From a virus, in the IMG/VR virus record IMGVR_UViG_3300013132_004237, positions 1 through 24,956 of that record: a DNA stretch of 24,956 nucleotides. One strand, given 5' to 3'. The stretch's first letter is position 1; each line of letters starts with the position of its first letter. Below, in pieces: positions 1 to 7,097 of this stretch. The position numbers and the translations under genes are program-made. A model generated the notes under the pieces. The model was not told the origin of the DNA. It did no database searches and saw only the letters and a list, made by a program, of their open reading frames with translations.

Positions 1-397
1 CCAAAATATTTGGTTCCTATTTTGACATTGTTACCAAAAACTGTGTCGAGTTCACTTTTGTTACGGTAGCCCTCTGAACGAGACCGTTGTTTTCTTTTAG
101 AGTAAAAACCAACTCATCTACGACTTCTGTTACTAGGTATCTGTCTGACCGACCCTCCGTTTCCGTATCTTATTAAGCTACAGTAACTTCAGAACCTCTT
201 ACTAATCCAAGAGTTTCCATTTTGTTTAGCACATTGCCAATTATTGTTTGAATCAGTTTTTAACGAGTTTAATTCAGACCCGACATGCTCCTTTAATCCA
301 ACCAACGCCCGTCAAATCCAATATAGGCCCATATGTTTTGTACGGTGTGTTTCAAATGAACTAGTTATAAATATAAAGATAATAATATTTATTAGAT
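1..397. other. Stretch without an intact gene; possible decayed minus-strand gene
   Basis: No open frame of useful length crosses this stretch on either strand. By eye it is richer in G and C than the AT-rich genes that follow, and its minus strand is purine-rich, as coding strands are elsewhere in the window. The minus strand has short open pieces in different frames. One is a 51-codon frame from 169 down to 17 (starting DTETEGRSDR, ending in TAG). It lies directly after a frame that ends in tandem TAA TAA at 170-175 and whose last residues are METLGLVRGSEVTVA. This could be a broken or sequencing-damaged gene, an intergenic control region or a structured RNA; I cannot decide. The last 35 bases hold TATAAATA (366-373) and TATTTATT (386-393), which belong to the control region of the next gene. 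Confidence 0.35.
386..393 (+). promoter_or_regulatory. Candidate phage promoter core TATTTATT
   Basis: TATTTATT begins exactly 12 bases before the ATG at 398, the same distance as the TATTTATA copy before 7098. If it acts as a -10 element, transcription would begin at or next to the start codon, giving a leaderless message. TATAAATA, the T4 late-promoter core sequence, also occurs at 366-373. Confidence 0.4.
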
Positions 398-1468
398 ATG
401 CCAAGTGAAACTTACAAATTTTTAGAAAAGTTAAGTCAGGGTGATAATTCTGAAATTAATCGATACAACTATCCGGATGAATTGATATCTAATGTTCAAG
501 AATCTTCTAAAAATCCAAGATTAACTAAAATAACAATACAATTTGAAGATGTTGAAAAATATCTGAACCTTTTAGGCGTTGATAATGAAGAAGATTTATG
601 GGTTTGGAGAAAGTTTTCAGACAGATACTATTATGAGGATTATTCCTGGGATAGATATCGTGATGATTTTTTTGAGGGATATATTTTGGAGAGTTTGAAT
701 GCGGAAAACTTAAGGTTAATTTTAAAAATAAGAAGCTTATGTCCAGTTCCTAAAACAAGAGGAGAAGATCCGCAACATAAACTAGAAAATTTTTTAAACG
801 AGAGATTTTATAATGAAGTTGATAACATAATTGATATATATCAAACATATCATGATGAATGTATTGCAAGAGCAGTTAACGAAATAATTGAAAATGAAAC
901 TAAAAACCCATTTCAAAAATTAGGGATTACAGAAATTTATAAGAACCGTCAATTTAAAACAACTGTTGGTATCTTGCTAAATTTGTATAAAATAATAAAT
1001 GATCAAGAATTAGATTTGTTTGGACTTCTGAAAAAACTTGATGAAAAGTATAACAAATACATAGTTAGAGGCGATTGGTACGAATTGGAGTATAATAGTT
1101 GGTGTGATGATTTTGATTCTAATAGTATGAATGATGAAATAAAAAAATATTTGAATGACATCATAGAACAACTTGAAGAAGAGAGTGAAGATGATGAGGA
1201 TCTTATAGAATTTTATAAATTATTTGAAGCCGTTTGGAAATTAGGTGGATTTGAAAGGTGGATTAACATGGCCGGAAAACAAATCACTATAAGATTTACG
1301 GATTTAAAAAGAAATCCAACAAGACTTACATTTCGATACAGGAAACCGAACCAAAATTATATGGAAAGTGAGATTAGAAGTGTAAAAAACCTTGAGGAAT
1401 TGAATATGATGCTTTATCAAGGTGATTTATTTGAAAACGTCAAAAAAATATTAAGAAAACTTTTGTAA
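398..1468 (+). CDS. Hypothetical protein, 356 residues, acidic and mostly helical
   Basis: I do not recognise a family. The protein is soluble-looking, without signal peptide or membrane segment. It is rich in aromatic and acidic residues, with a W/Y/D-rich patch near residues 66-90 (for example YYYEDYSWDRYRDDFFEGY) and an acidic run near 262-272 (EEESEDDEDL). The C-terminal 70 residues (GKQITIRFTDLKRNPTRL onward) look like a small beta-containing domain followed by a basic end. The start is the first ATG after the TATTTATT element, with no Shine-Dalgarno sequence. Codon use and AT content match the phage genes around it. It ends 28 bases before the next gene, and its last codons overlap the -33 element of that gene's promoter. 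Its role is unknown. Confidence 0.8.
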   Translation: MPSETYKFLEKLSQGDNSEINRYNYPDELISNVQESSKNPRLTKITIQFEDVEKYLNLLGVDNEEDLWVWRKFSDRYYYEDYSWDRYRDDFFEGYILESLNAENLRLILKIRSLCPVPKTRGEDPQHKLENFLNERFYNEVDNIIDIYQTYHDECIARAVNEIIENETKNPFQKLGITEIYKNRQFKTTVGILLNLYKIINDQELDLFGLLKKLDEKYNKYIVRGDWYELEYNSWCDDFDSNSMNDEIKKYLNDIIEQLEEESEDDEDLIEFYKLFEAVWKLGGFERWINMAGKQITIRFTDLKRNPTRLTFRYRKPNQNYMESEIRSVKNLEELNMMLYQGDLFENVKKILRKLL

Positions 1469-1492
1469 AAAAATAAAAGTTTCTTATCTTTG
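1461..1492 (+). promoter_or_regulatory. Bacteroidota-type promoter, TTTTG-N19-TATCTTTG
   Basis: TTTTG at 1461-1465 is followed after exactly 19 bases by TATCTTTG at 1485-1492. This fits the known Bacteroidota primary-sigma consensus (TTTG at -33, TAnnTTTG at -7). Only four bases separate the -7 element from the ATG at 1497, so transcription would start at or very near the start codon. It is the clearest host-like promoter in the window and differs from the TATTTATA element seen before most other genes. Confidence 0.65.
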
Positions 1493-1496
1493 TTTT

Positions 1497-2282
1497 ATGG
1501 AAAGAGATTTCGAATTATTAAAAAAGGTTTTATCAGTTCCTTCAAAAACTTACAAAGAAGATTTAATGATAGATTTTATAACAACATGGTTGGAAAAAAA
1601 TAAAATTCCTTTTTATGTTGATGAATTTTATAATATCTATGCAACAAAGAAAACAGATGAAAATATTGATTATTTTCCATGTGTTGTATCTCATACCGAT
1701 ACGGTTCATAATATAGATTCAATAAATGTTGTTGAGGAGATGTTACCAAATGCTCAGAACGAAATTAAATTATCATTAAAAGCGTATAACAATGAAGGAT
1801 CCCCAACTGGAATTGGTGGTGATGATAAATGTGGTATATTTGGATGTTTGGAATTATTGAAAGAACTTCCAAATCTAAAGGCGGCATTTTTTGTTGCGGA
1901 AGAAACTGGATGTAAGGGTTCTTTTAATTCGGATCCTTCATTTTTTGAAAACGTAGGTTATGCAATTCAATTTGATGCCCCTGAAAATAATATGATTTCA
2001 GAATTTCTTATGGGTAAACCAATGTTCAAACGAGATAGTGATTTTTTCACAATAGGATCTGAACTACTTACAGAGCATTTCCCAAAAGATACCAAATATC
2101 ACAAACATCCATATACGGACATCTATCCTTTGAATCAAAAATTTGGTTTATCTTGTTTTAACATATCAATTGGATATTATAATTATCATACCAGAAATGA
2201 ATATGTTGTAGTTGAGGACACTTATAATGGGATCAAAGTTGGTAAACTTATGATAGAAAAATTAGGATATAATAGATATTAA
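1497..2282 (+). CDS. Compact M20-like zinc metallopeptidase (peptidase T-like)
   Basis: Predicted di-zinc exopeptidase of the M20/M28/M42 clan. The metal and catalytic set is visible in order: H66 and D68 in VVSHTDTVH; the bridging Asp in GIGGDDKCGI (about D109); the catalytic Glu and metal Glu in AEETGCKGS (E135, E136); D160 in IQFDAPENN; and the last His in NYHTRNEYV (H231). This matches the peptidase T-like layout. At 261 residues it is far shorter than typical M20 enzymes (about 370-450), and the space between D160 and H231 is too small for the usual lid or dimerisation domain. It may therefore be a minimal catalytic core acting as a monomer, perhaps on small peptides. There is no signal peptide, so it should act in the cytoplasm. 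It has its own host-like promoter and a terminator, a typical single-gene cargo arrangement. The substrate is unknown. Confidence 0.8.
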   Translation: MERDFELLKKVLSVPSKTYKEDLMIDFITTWLEKNKIPFYVDEFYNIYATKKTDENIDYFPCVVSHTDTVHNIDSINVVEEMLPNAQNEIKLSLKAYNNEGSPTGIGGDDKCGIFGCLELLKELPNLKAAFFVAEETGCKGSFNSDPSFFENVGYAIQFDAPENNMISEFLMGKPMFKRDSDFFTIGSELLTEHFPKDTKYHKHPYTDIYPLNQKFGLSCFNISIGYYNYHTRNEYVVVEDTYNGIKVGKLMIEKLGYNRY

Positions 2283-2307
2283 AAAAGGAGGTTTAATCCT
2301 CCTTTTT
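2282..2307. terminator. Bidirectional intrinsic terminator between convergent genes
   Basis: A perfect 10-bp stem (AAAAAGGAGG, 2282-2291, with CCTCCTTTTT, 2298-2307) closes a 6-base loop. It gives a T-run on the + strand and, from the A-run, a T-run on the minus strand as well. It lies between the peptidase gene and the convergent clpC-like gene. The last codons of the latter (KKKED and stop) are inside the stem. Confidence 0.85.
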
Positions 2308-4353
2308 CTTTCTTACTCTTTTTTTAGGTTCCGGTTTAATTATCTCTTTAAGATCGACATATTCATCTTCACCATTTTTCTTAATAAATAAAATATATTC
2401 TTTTTCTTCCTCAAGTTCATTGGTTAGAATTTTTTCTGAAATCAAGTCTTCGATTTTGTCTTGAATTGCCCTTTTTATTGGTCTTGCGCCATACTGATCA
2501 TCAAATCCAATTTTAGATATGTAATCAATAAGACAATCTTCATAACCAATATTATATTTCATGTTATTAACTCGAAGAATTAATTTGTCAACTTCCAATT
2601 TAACAATCCTATTAATGTCGTCTTTTTGAAGTGAGTTAAAGATAACAACTTCATCAATTCTATTTAAAAATTCAGGTGCAAAAAACTTACTTAATTCTTT
2701 TTTCAAAACATCTCGTTTAAGTTCTTCTTCCAAGATTTCATTATTTCTTGACTTAAAACCAACACCGGTTCCAAAATCTTGTAATTTCTTAACTCCGATA
2801 TTAGAAGTCATAATTATTAAACAATTTTTGAAATTAATTTTTCTACCCAGACCATCAGTCATATGACCATCGTCCAACATTTGAAGTAATGTTGAAAATA
2901 TGTCTTTATTTGCCTTTTCAATCTCGTCAAACAAAATAACAGAGTATGGTTTATTTTTAACTTGTTCCGTTAATTGACCACCTTCATCGTGACCAACATA
3001 TCCTGGAGGCGAACCGATTAATCTAGAAATTGTGTGTTTTTCCTGATATTCACTCATATCAACCCTAATAAGACTATCCTCACTCCCAAAGATTTCTTTT
3101 GCCAATTGTTTTGCCAAAAATGTCTTACCCACACCAGTTGATCCCAAAAATATAAACGAACCAATAGGTCTGTTTGGATCTTTGATTCCAACTCGATTTC
3201 TTCTAATTGATTTTGAAATCTTTTTAACGGCTTCTGCTTGACCGATGATTAATTTATTTAAAGTATCCTCCAAACTAACCAATGAATTTTTTTCATCAAG
3301 ATTTATTTTTGATACCGGTATCTTTGTCATATTAGACACCACTTCATAAATTAAATCTTCTGGTATTTCTCTTTTGTTACTTTTTAAGTCTTGTTCAAAT
3401 TTATTTTTTTCAACTTCTAACTTTATATTAACAGTTTTTTCACGGTCTCTTAATTCGGCGGCTAATTCATATTTTTGTTTTTTGATTACTTCCGCCTTTT
3501 CTTGTTTAATTGCAACAATTTCAGCTTTTAACTTTTCAATACTTTCAGGAAGTTTAATATCAATTTGCATTCTTGACCCAACCTCATCTAAAATATCAAA
3601 CGCTTTATCCGGAAATTCTCTATCAGTAATATATCTATCGGCCAATTCTACAAACAACCATAATACCTCATCACTATAATGAACCATATGATGATTTTCA
3701 TACTTACTTTTACTTAATTTCAGGATTTCAAAAGTTTCACTTTTAGTTGAAGGGTCAACAATTATTTTTTGAAATCTCCTTTCTAACGCTCCGTCTTTTT
3801 CAAAATTTTTTCTGTACTCGTCTAATGTTGTTGCCCCAATACATTGTATTTCACCCCTAGATAATGCCGGTTTGAATATGTTTGAAGCGTCTAATGAACC
3901 CGAACTATTCCCAGCACCTACCATAGTGTGAATTTCATCGATAAAAATAATGATGTTAGGATTTGCCTGTAATTCTTCAATGATCACTTTCATCCTTTCT
4001 TCGAATTGACCTCTATATTTTGTACCTGCAACAATAGAGTTCATTTCTAATGATACGATTCTTTTATCCGCCAAATTTTTTGGGCATTCCCCAGAATGAA
4101 TCATCATTGCAAGACCCTCAACAATTGCCGTTTTACCAGCTCCAGGTTCACCAATAATGATTGGGTTGTTTTTTTTTCTTCGAGATAAAATTTGGGCAAT
4201 CCTTATAATCTCTTTTTTTCTTCCAATTACAGGGTCTAATTTGCCTTGTTCTGCAAGTTTATTAAGGTCTTTACTAAAATTATCTAACACAGGTGTTGTA
4301 TTATCACCCTTTTTTTTGTTTTTGTCTCCATCATCTGCGAATTCAATTGCCAT
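2293..4353 (-). CDS. clpC: ClpC-type AAA+ unfoldase lacking the N-domain
   Basis: ATP-driven Hsp100 protein unfoldase, 686 residues against roughly 810-850 for cellular ClpC. AAA+ domain 1 has Walker A GEPGAGKT (68-75), pore loop around Y113 (GTKYRGQF) and Walker B IIIFIDEIH (134-142). A short middle domain carries a UVR motif (about 285-315, KYELAAELRD), typical of ClpC rather than ClpB. Domain 2 has Walker A GSTGVGKT (about 404-411), pore Y452 (PGYVG) and Walker B VILFDE (about 472-477). The ClpP-docking tripeptide is kept as V531-G532-F533, so it should be able to feed host ClpP. The two N-terminal Clp repeats are missing: the protein starts in the linker just before TPVLDNF, and an in-frame stop lies upstream, so this is not a wrong start. 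The linker and TPVLDNF resemble Bacteroidota ClpC, suggesting capture from a host. Substrate choice must differ from that of cellular ClpC, because adaptors normally bind the N-domain. Confidence 0.93.
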   Translation of the reverse strand: MAIEFADDGDKNKKKGDNTTPVLDNFSKDLNKLAEQGKLDPVIGRKKEIIRIAQILSRRKKNNPIIIGEPGAGKTAIVEGLAMMIHSGECPKNLADKRIVSLEMNSIVAGTKYRGQFEERMKVIIEELQANPNIIIFIDEIHTMVGAGNSSGSLDASNIFKPALSRGEIQCIGATTLDEYRKNFEKDGALERRFQKIIVDPSTKSETFEILKLSKSKYENHHMVHYSDEVLWLFVELADRYITDREFPDKAFDILDEVGSRMQIDIKLPESIEKLKAEIVAIKQEKAEVIKKQKYELAAELRDREKTVNIKLEVEKNKFEQDLKSNKREIPEDLIYEVVSNMTKIPVSKINLDEKNSLVSLEDTLNKLIIGQAEAVKKISKSIRRNRVGIKDPNRPIGSFIFLGSTGVGKTFLAKQLAKEIFGSEDSLIRVDMSEYQEKHTISRLIGSPPGYVGHDEGGQLTEQVKNKPYSVILFDEIEKANKDIFSTLLQMLDDGHMTDGLGRKINFKNCLIIMTSNIGVKKLQDFGTGVGFKSRNNEILEEELKRDVLKKELSKFFAPEFLNRIDEVVIFNSLQKDDINRIVKLEVDKLILRVNNMKYNIGYEDCLIDYISKIGFDDQYGARPIKRAIQDKIEDLISEKILTNELEEEKEYILFIKKNGEDEYVDLKEIIKPEPKKRVRKKKED

Positions 4354-4415
4354 AATCTTTGTTTTTTTTTTAAAATTAGTTATAATTTACATTATAGTAA
4401 ACTAAAATAAAAAAG

Positions 4416-4440
4416 TGTCATAAAAACTGACAATTTGTCA
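4416..4440. promoter_or_regulatory. Candidate operator in the clpC/dnaK divergent region (TGTCA/TGACA half-sites)
   Basis: Three alternating half-sites lie close together: TGTCA (4416-4420), TGACA (4428-4432) and TGTCA (4436-4440). The last two make the perfect 13-base palindrome TGACAATTTGTCA (4428-4440). The site sits between the divergently transcribed clpC-like gene and the UVR-dnaK pair, where a shared regulator could control both. The regulator is unknown, and the function is inferred from position and symmetry only. Confidence 0.4.
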
Positions 4441-4461
4441 TGTTCTATAAAATGGCACGTT

Positions 4462-4473
4462 TATTTATAAATA
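4462..4473. promoter_or_regulatory. Palindromic promoter-like element TATTTATAAATA
   Basis: TATTTATA (4462-4469) and TATAAATA (4466-4473) overlap to form a self-complementary 12-mer. It lies 46 bases before the UVR gene and 109 bases before the clpC-like gene. It could serve as a late-promoter core in either direction. The distance to the UVR gene start leaves room for a leader of about 30 bases. Confidence 0.35.
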
Positions 4474-4507
4474 GGTTTACACAAATAAACTTATAAAAAA
4501 AACAAAA

Positions 4508-4882
4508 ATGGATTTCGATAGTTTTGACGATTTGTTCAACAAAATGTACAATTATGTAAACACATCAAGTTTTTCAGGTAATGACTGGACCGAAAAAAAA
4601 TATCAGTCGCCAGATGGAAAAATTAGCTTTACTTATTTCTCTAGAAATAATAAATTTGAACCCACTCTAGATGAGATTGGTAAACTAAAAAATGAGTTGG
4701 ACACTGCGGTTGAATCACAAGATTTTGAACAGGCAGTCGTGTTAAGGGACAGAATTAAAAGTCTGGAAAAAAATAAACAACAGATCCTTTATCTTGAGAC
4801 CAAATTAAAAGAATGTGTGAAATCACAGGATTTTGAAAAAGCCATTGAGTATAGGGATCAAATAAACAAATTAAAATCATAA
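4508..4882 (+). CDS. Small protein with two UVR motifs
   Basis: A 124-residue protein. The N-terminal 50 residues are aromatic and polar and are not recognised ([15 protein letters not shown]). The C-terminal part is a charged helical hairpin with two UVR motifs, about residues 54-88 ([18 protein letters not shown]) and 92-124 ([18 protein letters not shown]). UVR motifs mediate protein contacts in UvrB/UvrC, in the ClpC middle domain and in McsA-type ClpC partners. No zinc-binding cysteines of the McsA type are present. The gene ends two bases before the dnaK start, so they form an operon, and it faces the clpC-like gene across 154 bases. This suggests an adaptor or regulator of the phage ClpC, but that is inference. 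The leader is A-rich with no Shine-Dalgarno sequence. Confidence 0.85.
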   Translation: MDFDSFDDLFNKMYNYVNTSSFSGNDWTEKKYQSPDGKISFTYFSRNNKFEPTLDEIGKLKNELDTAVESQDFEQAVVLRDRIKSLEKNKQQILYLETKLKECVKSQDFEKAIEYRDQINKLKS

Positions 4883-4884
4883 AA

Positions 4885-6744
4885 ATGGGAAAAATTATTG
4901 GTATTGATTTGGGTACTACAAATTCTTGTGTTGCCGTAATGGAGGGCAAAGAACCTGTAGTAATTACAAACAGTGAAGGGAAAAGAACAACACCATCGGT
5001 TGTTGGTTTTATTAAAGACGGGGAAAGAAAAATCGGTGACCCGGCCAAACGTCAGGCGGTTACAAACCCCAAAAAAACGATTTATTCAATTAAAAGATTT
5101 ATGGGAACATCATTCACTGAATCAAAAAGTGAAATTGATAAGGTACCATATAAAATCGTAAATGAAAAAAATTCACCACGAGTTGACATCGATGGTAAAA
5201 ACTTTTCACCACAAGAAATATCTGCGGCCATTCTTCAAAAAATGAAACAAACCGCAGAAGATTATTTAGGTCAAAGTGTGACTGAAGCCGTAATTACCGT
5301 TCCGGCATACTTCAATGACGCACAAAGACAAGCAACAAAAGAAGCTGGCGAAATTGCCGGTCTTACTGTGAAAAGAATTATCAATGAACCCACAGCCGCC
5401 GCTTTAGCTTACGGTCTTGATAAACAATCGAAAGACATGAAAATTGTCGTATTCGACTGTGGTGGTGGAACTCATGACGTATCAGTATTAGAATTGGGTG
5501 GTGGTGTTTTTGAAGTTTTGTCAACTGATGGTGACACACATCTTGGGGGTGATGATTTCGACCAAGCTATTATTGATTATTTGGCAAGTGAGTTCAAAAA
5601 TGAACATGGTATGGATATCACCCAAGATCCAATCGCACTTCAACGACTGAAAGAAGCTGGTGAAAAAGCTAAAGTAGAATTATCTTCGTCTCCACAGACA
5701 GAAATTAATTTACCTTATGTAACCGCGGACGCTTCTGGACCAAAACACCTTGTAAAAACAATTACAAAAGCCAAATTTGAACAATTGGTGGAACCTTTAA
5801 TTCAAAGAACAATTAAACCTTGTGAGTCAGCATTGAAAAATGCGGGTCTAAAACCAAGTGATATCGATGAAATTATTCTTGTTGGTGGATCGACACGTAT
5901 TCCAGCAATACAAGATGCGGTTAAGAAGTTCTTTGGTAAAGAACCATCTAAAGGTGTTAATCCAGATGAAGTGGTTGCTTTGGGGGCTGCGATTCAAGGG
6001 GGTGTATTGGCTGGAGATGTAACGGATGTATTATTGTTGGATGTGACTCCACTTTCTTTAGGTATTGAAACTATGGGTGGTGTATTTACAAAATTAATTC
6101 CAGCCAATACAACCATACCAACTAAAAAATCAGAAACATTTACAACCGCATCTGATAATCAATCCACAGTGGATATTCATGTACTCCAGGGTGAGAGAGC
6201 AATGTCAAAAGATAATCGAACTATTGGTAAATTCCATTTAGATGGTCTCCCACCAGCAATGAGAGGTGTACCTCAAATTGAAGTAAGTTTTGACATTGAC
6301 GCGAATGGTATTATTCATGTGTCCGCAACAGATAAGGGTACCGGAAAATTACAATCAATTAGAATTGAATCTTCTTCTGGTTTGTCAAAAGACGAAATCG
6401 AAAAAATGAAAATGGAGGCCGAAAAAAATGCTGAATCCGACAAGCAATTAAAGGAAGATGCTGACACATTAAATTCTGCCGACTCATTAATTTTTAGAGT
6501 TAATAAATCAATTAAAGATTTGGAAGGGAAAATTAGTGATGAAGAAAAATCAGATGTTGAGTCCTCTATTAATAAATTAAAAGAAGCGTTTGATAAAAAA
6601 GATGTTTCAGAAGTTAAGATTTTAACTGAAGAAGTTAATCAAAAATTTCAAACAATAAGTGAAAAACTTTACGCATCTACAACCACAAACGACGAAGTTA
6701 CGGATCAAGATTTTGAGAACGTTGACTACCAGGAAGTAAAATAA
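4885..6744 (+). CDS. dnaK: DnaK (Hsp70) chaperone, full length
   Basis: ATP-dependent Hsp70 that binds and releases unfolded segments. At 619 residues it is close to cellular DnaK length. The nucleotide-binding domain has [18 protein letters not shown] at the N-terminus, K70 in YSIKRFMG, the [10 protein letters not shown] segment (169-177) and the adenosine motif LVGGSTRIP (332-340). The interdomain linker [11 protein letters not shown] (381-391) and the substrate-binding domain follow, ending in a helical lid and a C-terminal YQEVK similar to the EEVD/EEVK-type tail. SGPKHLVKT (285-292) is typical of Bacteroidota DnaK. The phosphate-2 motif reads DCGGGTHD (191-198) instead of the usual DLGGGTFD; the threonine and aspartates are kept. 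No dnaJ or grpE is present here, so host co-chaperones would be needed. It is co-transcribed with the UVR gene and ends at a strong terminator. Confidence 0.97.
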   Translation: MGKIIGIDLGTTNSCVAVMEGKEPVVITNSEGKRTTPSVVGFIKDGERKIGDPAKRQAVTNPKKTIYSIKRFMGTSFTESKSEIDKVPYKIVNEKNSPRVDIDGKNFSPQEISAAILQKMKQTAEDYLGQSVTEAVITVPAYFNDAQRQATKEAGEIAGLTVKRIINEPTAAALAYGLDKQSKDMKIVVFDCGGGTHDVSVLELGGGVFEVLSTDGDTHLGGDDFDQAIIDYLASEFKNEHGMDITQDPIALQRLKEAGEKAKVELSSSPQTEINLPYVTADASGPKHLVKTITKAKFEQLVEPLIQRTIKPCESALKNAGLKPSDIDEIILVGGSTRIPAIQDAVKKFFGKEPSKGVNPDEVVALGAAIQGGVLAGDVTDVLLLDVTPLSLGIETMGGVFTKLIPANTTIPTKKSETFTTASDNQSTVDIHVLQGERAMSKDNRTIGKFHLDGLPPAMRGVPQIEVSFDIDANGIIHVSATDKGTGKLQSIRIESSSGLSKDEIEKMKMEAEKNAESDKQLKEDADTLNSADSLIFRVNKSIKDLEGKISDEEKSDVESSINKLKEAFDKKDVSEVKILTEEVNQKFQTISEKLYASTTTNDEVTDQDFENVDYQEVK

Positions 6745-6765
6745 TCTCCCAAGATTAAATAAATT

Positions 6766-6796
6766 AAAATCCACTTTTTTGGTGGATTTTTTTTTA
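6766..6796 (+). terminator. Intrinsic terminator after dnaK
   Basis: AAAATCCAC (6766-6774) pairs with GTGGATTTT (6782-6790) around a 7-base loop and runs into a long T-tract to 6795. It closes the UVR-dnaK operon and is followed within ten bases by the promoter-like TATTTATA of the next gene. Confidence 0.85.
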
Positions 6797-6800
6797 TCCC

Positions 6801-6808
6801 TATTTATA
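6801..6808 (+). promoter_or_regulatory. Candidate phage promoter core TATTTATA
   Basis: Exact TATTTATA, 24 bases before the ATG at 6825, directly after the dnaK terminator. It predicts a short A-rich leader. Confidence 0.45.
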
Positions 6809-6824
6809 TTAAAATAAAAAAATC

Positions 6825-7070
6825 ATGGCAATTACAAAAGAAGAAATCCAAGGAACAAAAATTTTAAATGAAATTGATTCGTCTAATTTGGTTAGAACCG
6901 AATATGATACCGAAACAAAAAAAATGATTGCGGAGTTCAAAAATGGAATGAAATATGAATATGAAGGAGTTCCACATCAAACCTACACGTCTTTTAGATC
7001 AGCGCAGTCACAAGGAAATTTCTTTAACAAGAACATATCTAAAACATTCGCGTACAAGAAAATAGGTTAA
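6825..7070 (+). CDS. KTSC-domain protein
   Basis: An 81-residue protein. Residues about 20-80 match the KTSC domain pattern: SSNLVRTEYDTETKKM, then EFKNGMKYEYEGVP, then GNFFNKNI and a final aromatic-lysine segment. KTSC domains occur as small stand-alone proteins in bacteria and phages and at the end of some lysyl-tRNA-synthetase-like proteins; their biochemical role is not established. There is no signal peptide or membrane segment. It is preceded by its own promoter-like element, and the next gene also has one, so it may be transcribed alone or read through. Confidence 0.82.
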   Translation: MAITKEEIQGTKILNEIDSSNLVRTEYDTETKKMIAEFKNGMKYEYEGVPHQTYTSFRSAQSQGNFFNKNISKTFAYKKIG

Positions 7071-7085
7071 AATGCTTTTTTTTAA

Positions 7086-7093
7086 TATTTATA
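7086..7093 (+). promoter_or_regulatory. Candidate phage promoter core TATTTATA, near-leaderless
   Basis: TATTTATA begins exactly 12 bases before the ATG at 7098 and is followed by TTAG. The spacing matches the copy before 398. A -10 role here would put the transcript start at the start codon. Confidence 0.42.
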
Positions 7094-7097
7094 TTAG

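Noticed and set aside
2293-4353. Calling the AAA+ protein ClpB
   Set aside because: The middle region is short and carries a UVR motif, not the long ClpB coiled coil. The VGF ClpP-docking loop is present, as in ClpC.
3374-4405. Plus-strand open frames (3374-3679 and 4157-4405) opposite clpC
   Set aside because: They lie fully or mostly inside the strongly conserved AAA+ coding sequence and have Ser/Phe/Leu-rich antisense composition.
4508-4882. Calling the UVR protein McsA or UvrB
   Set aside because: It has no zinc-binding cysteines as in McsA and no helicase domain as in UvrB; only the UVR motifs are shared.
4755-5048. Minus-strand open frame over the UVR-dnaK junction
   Set aside because: It is antisense to two well-supported genes, without a promoter or recognisable product.
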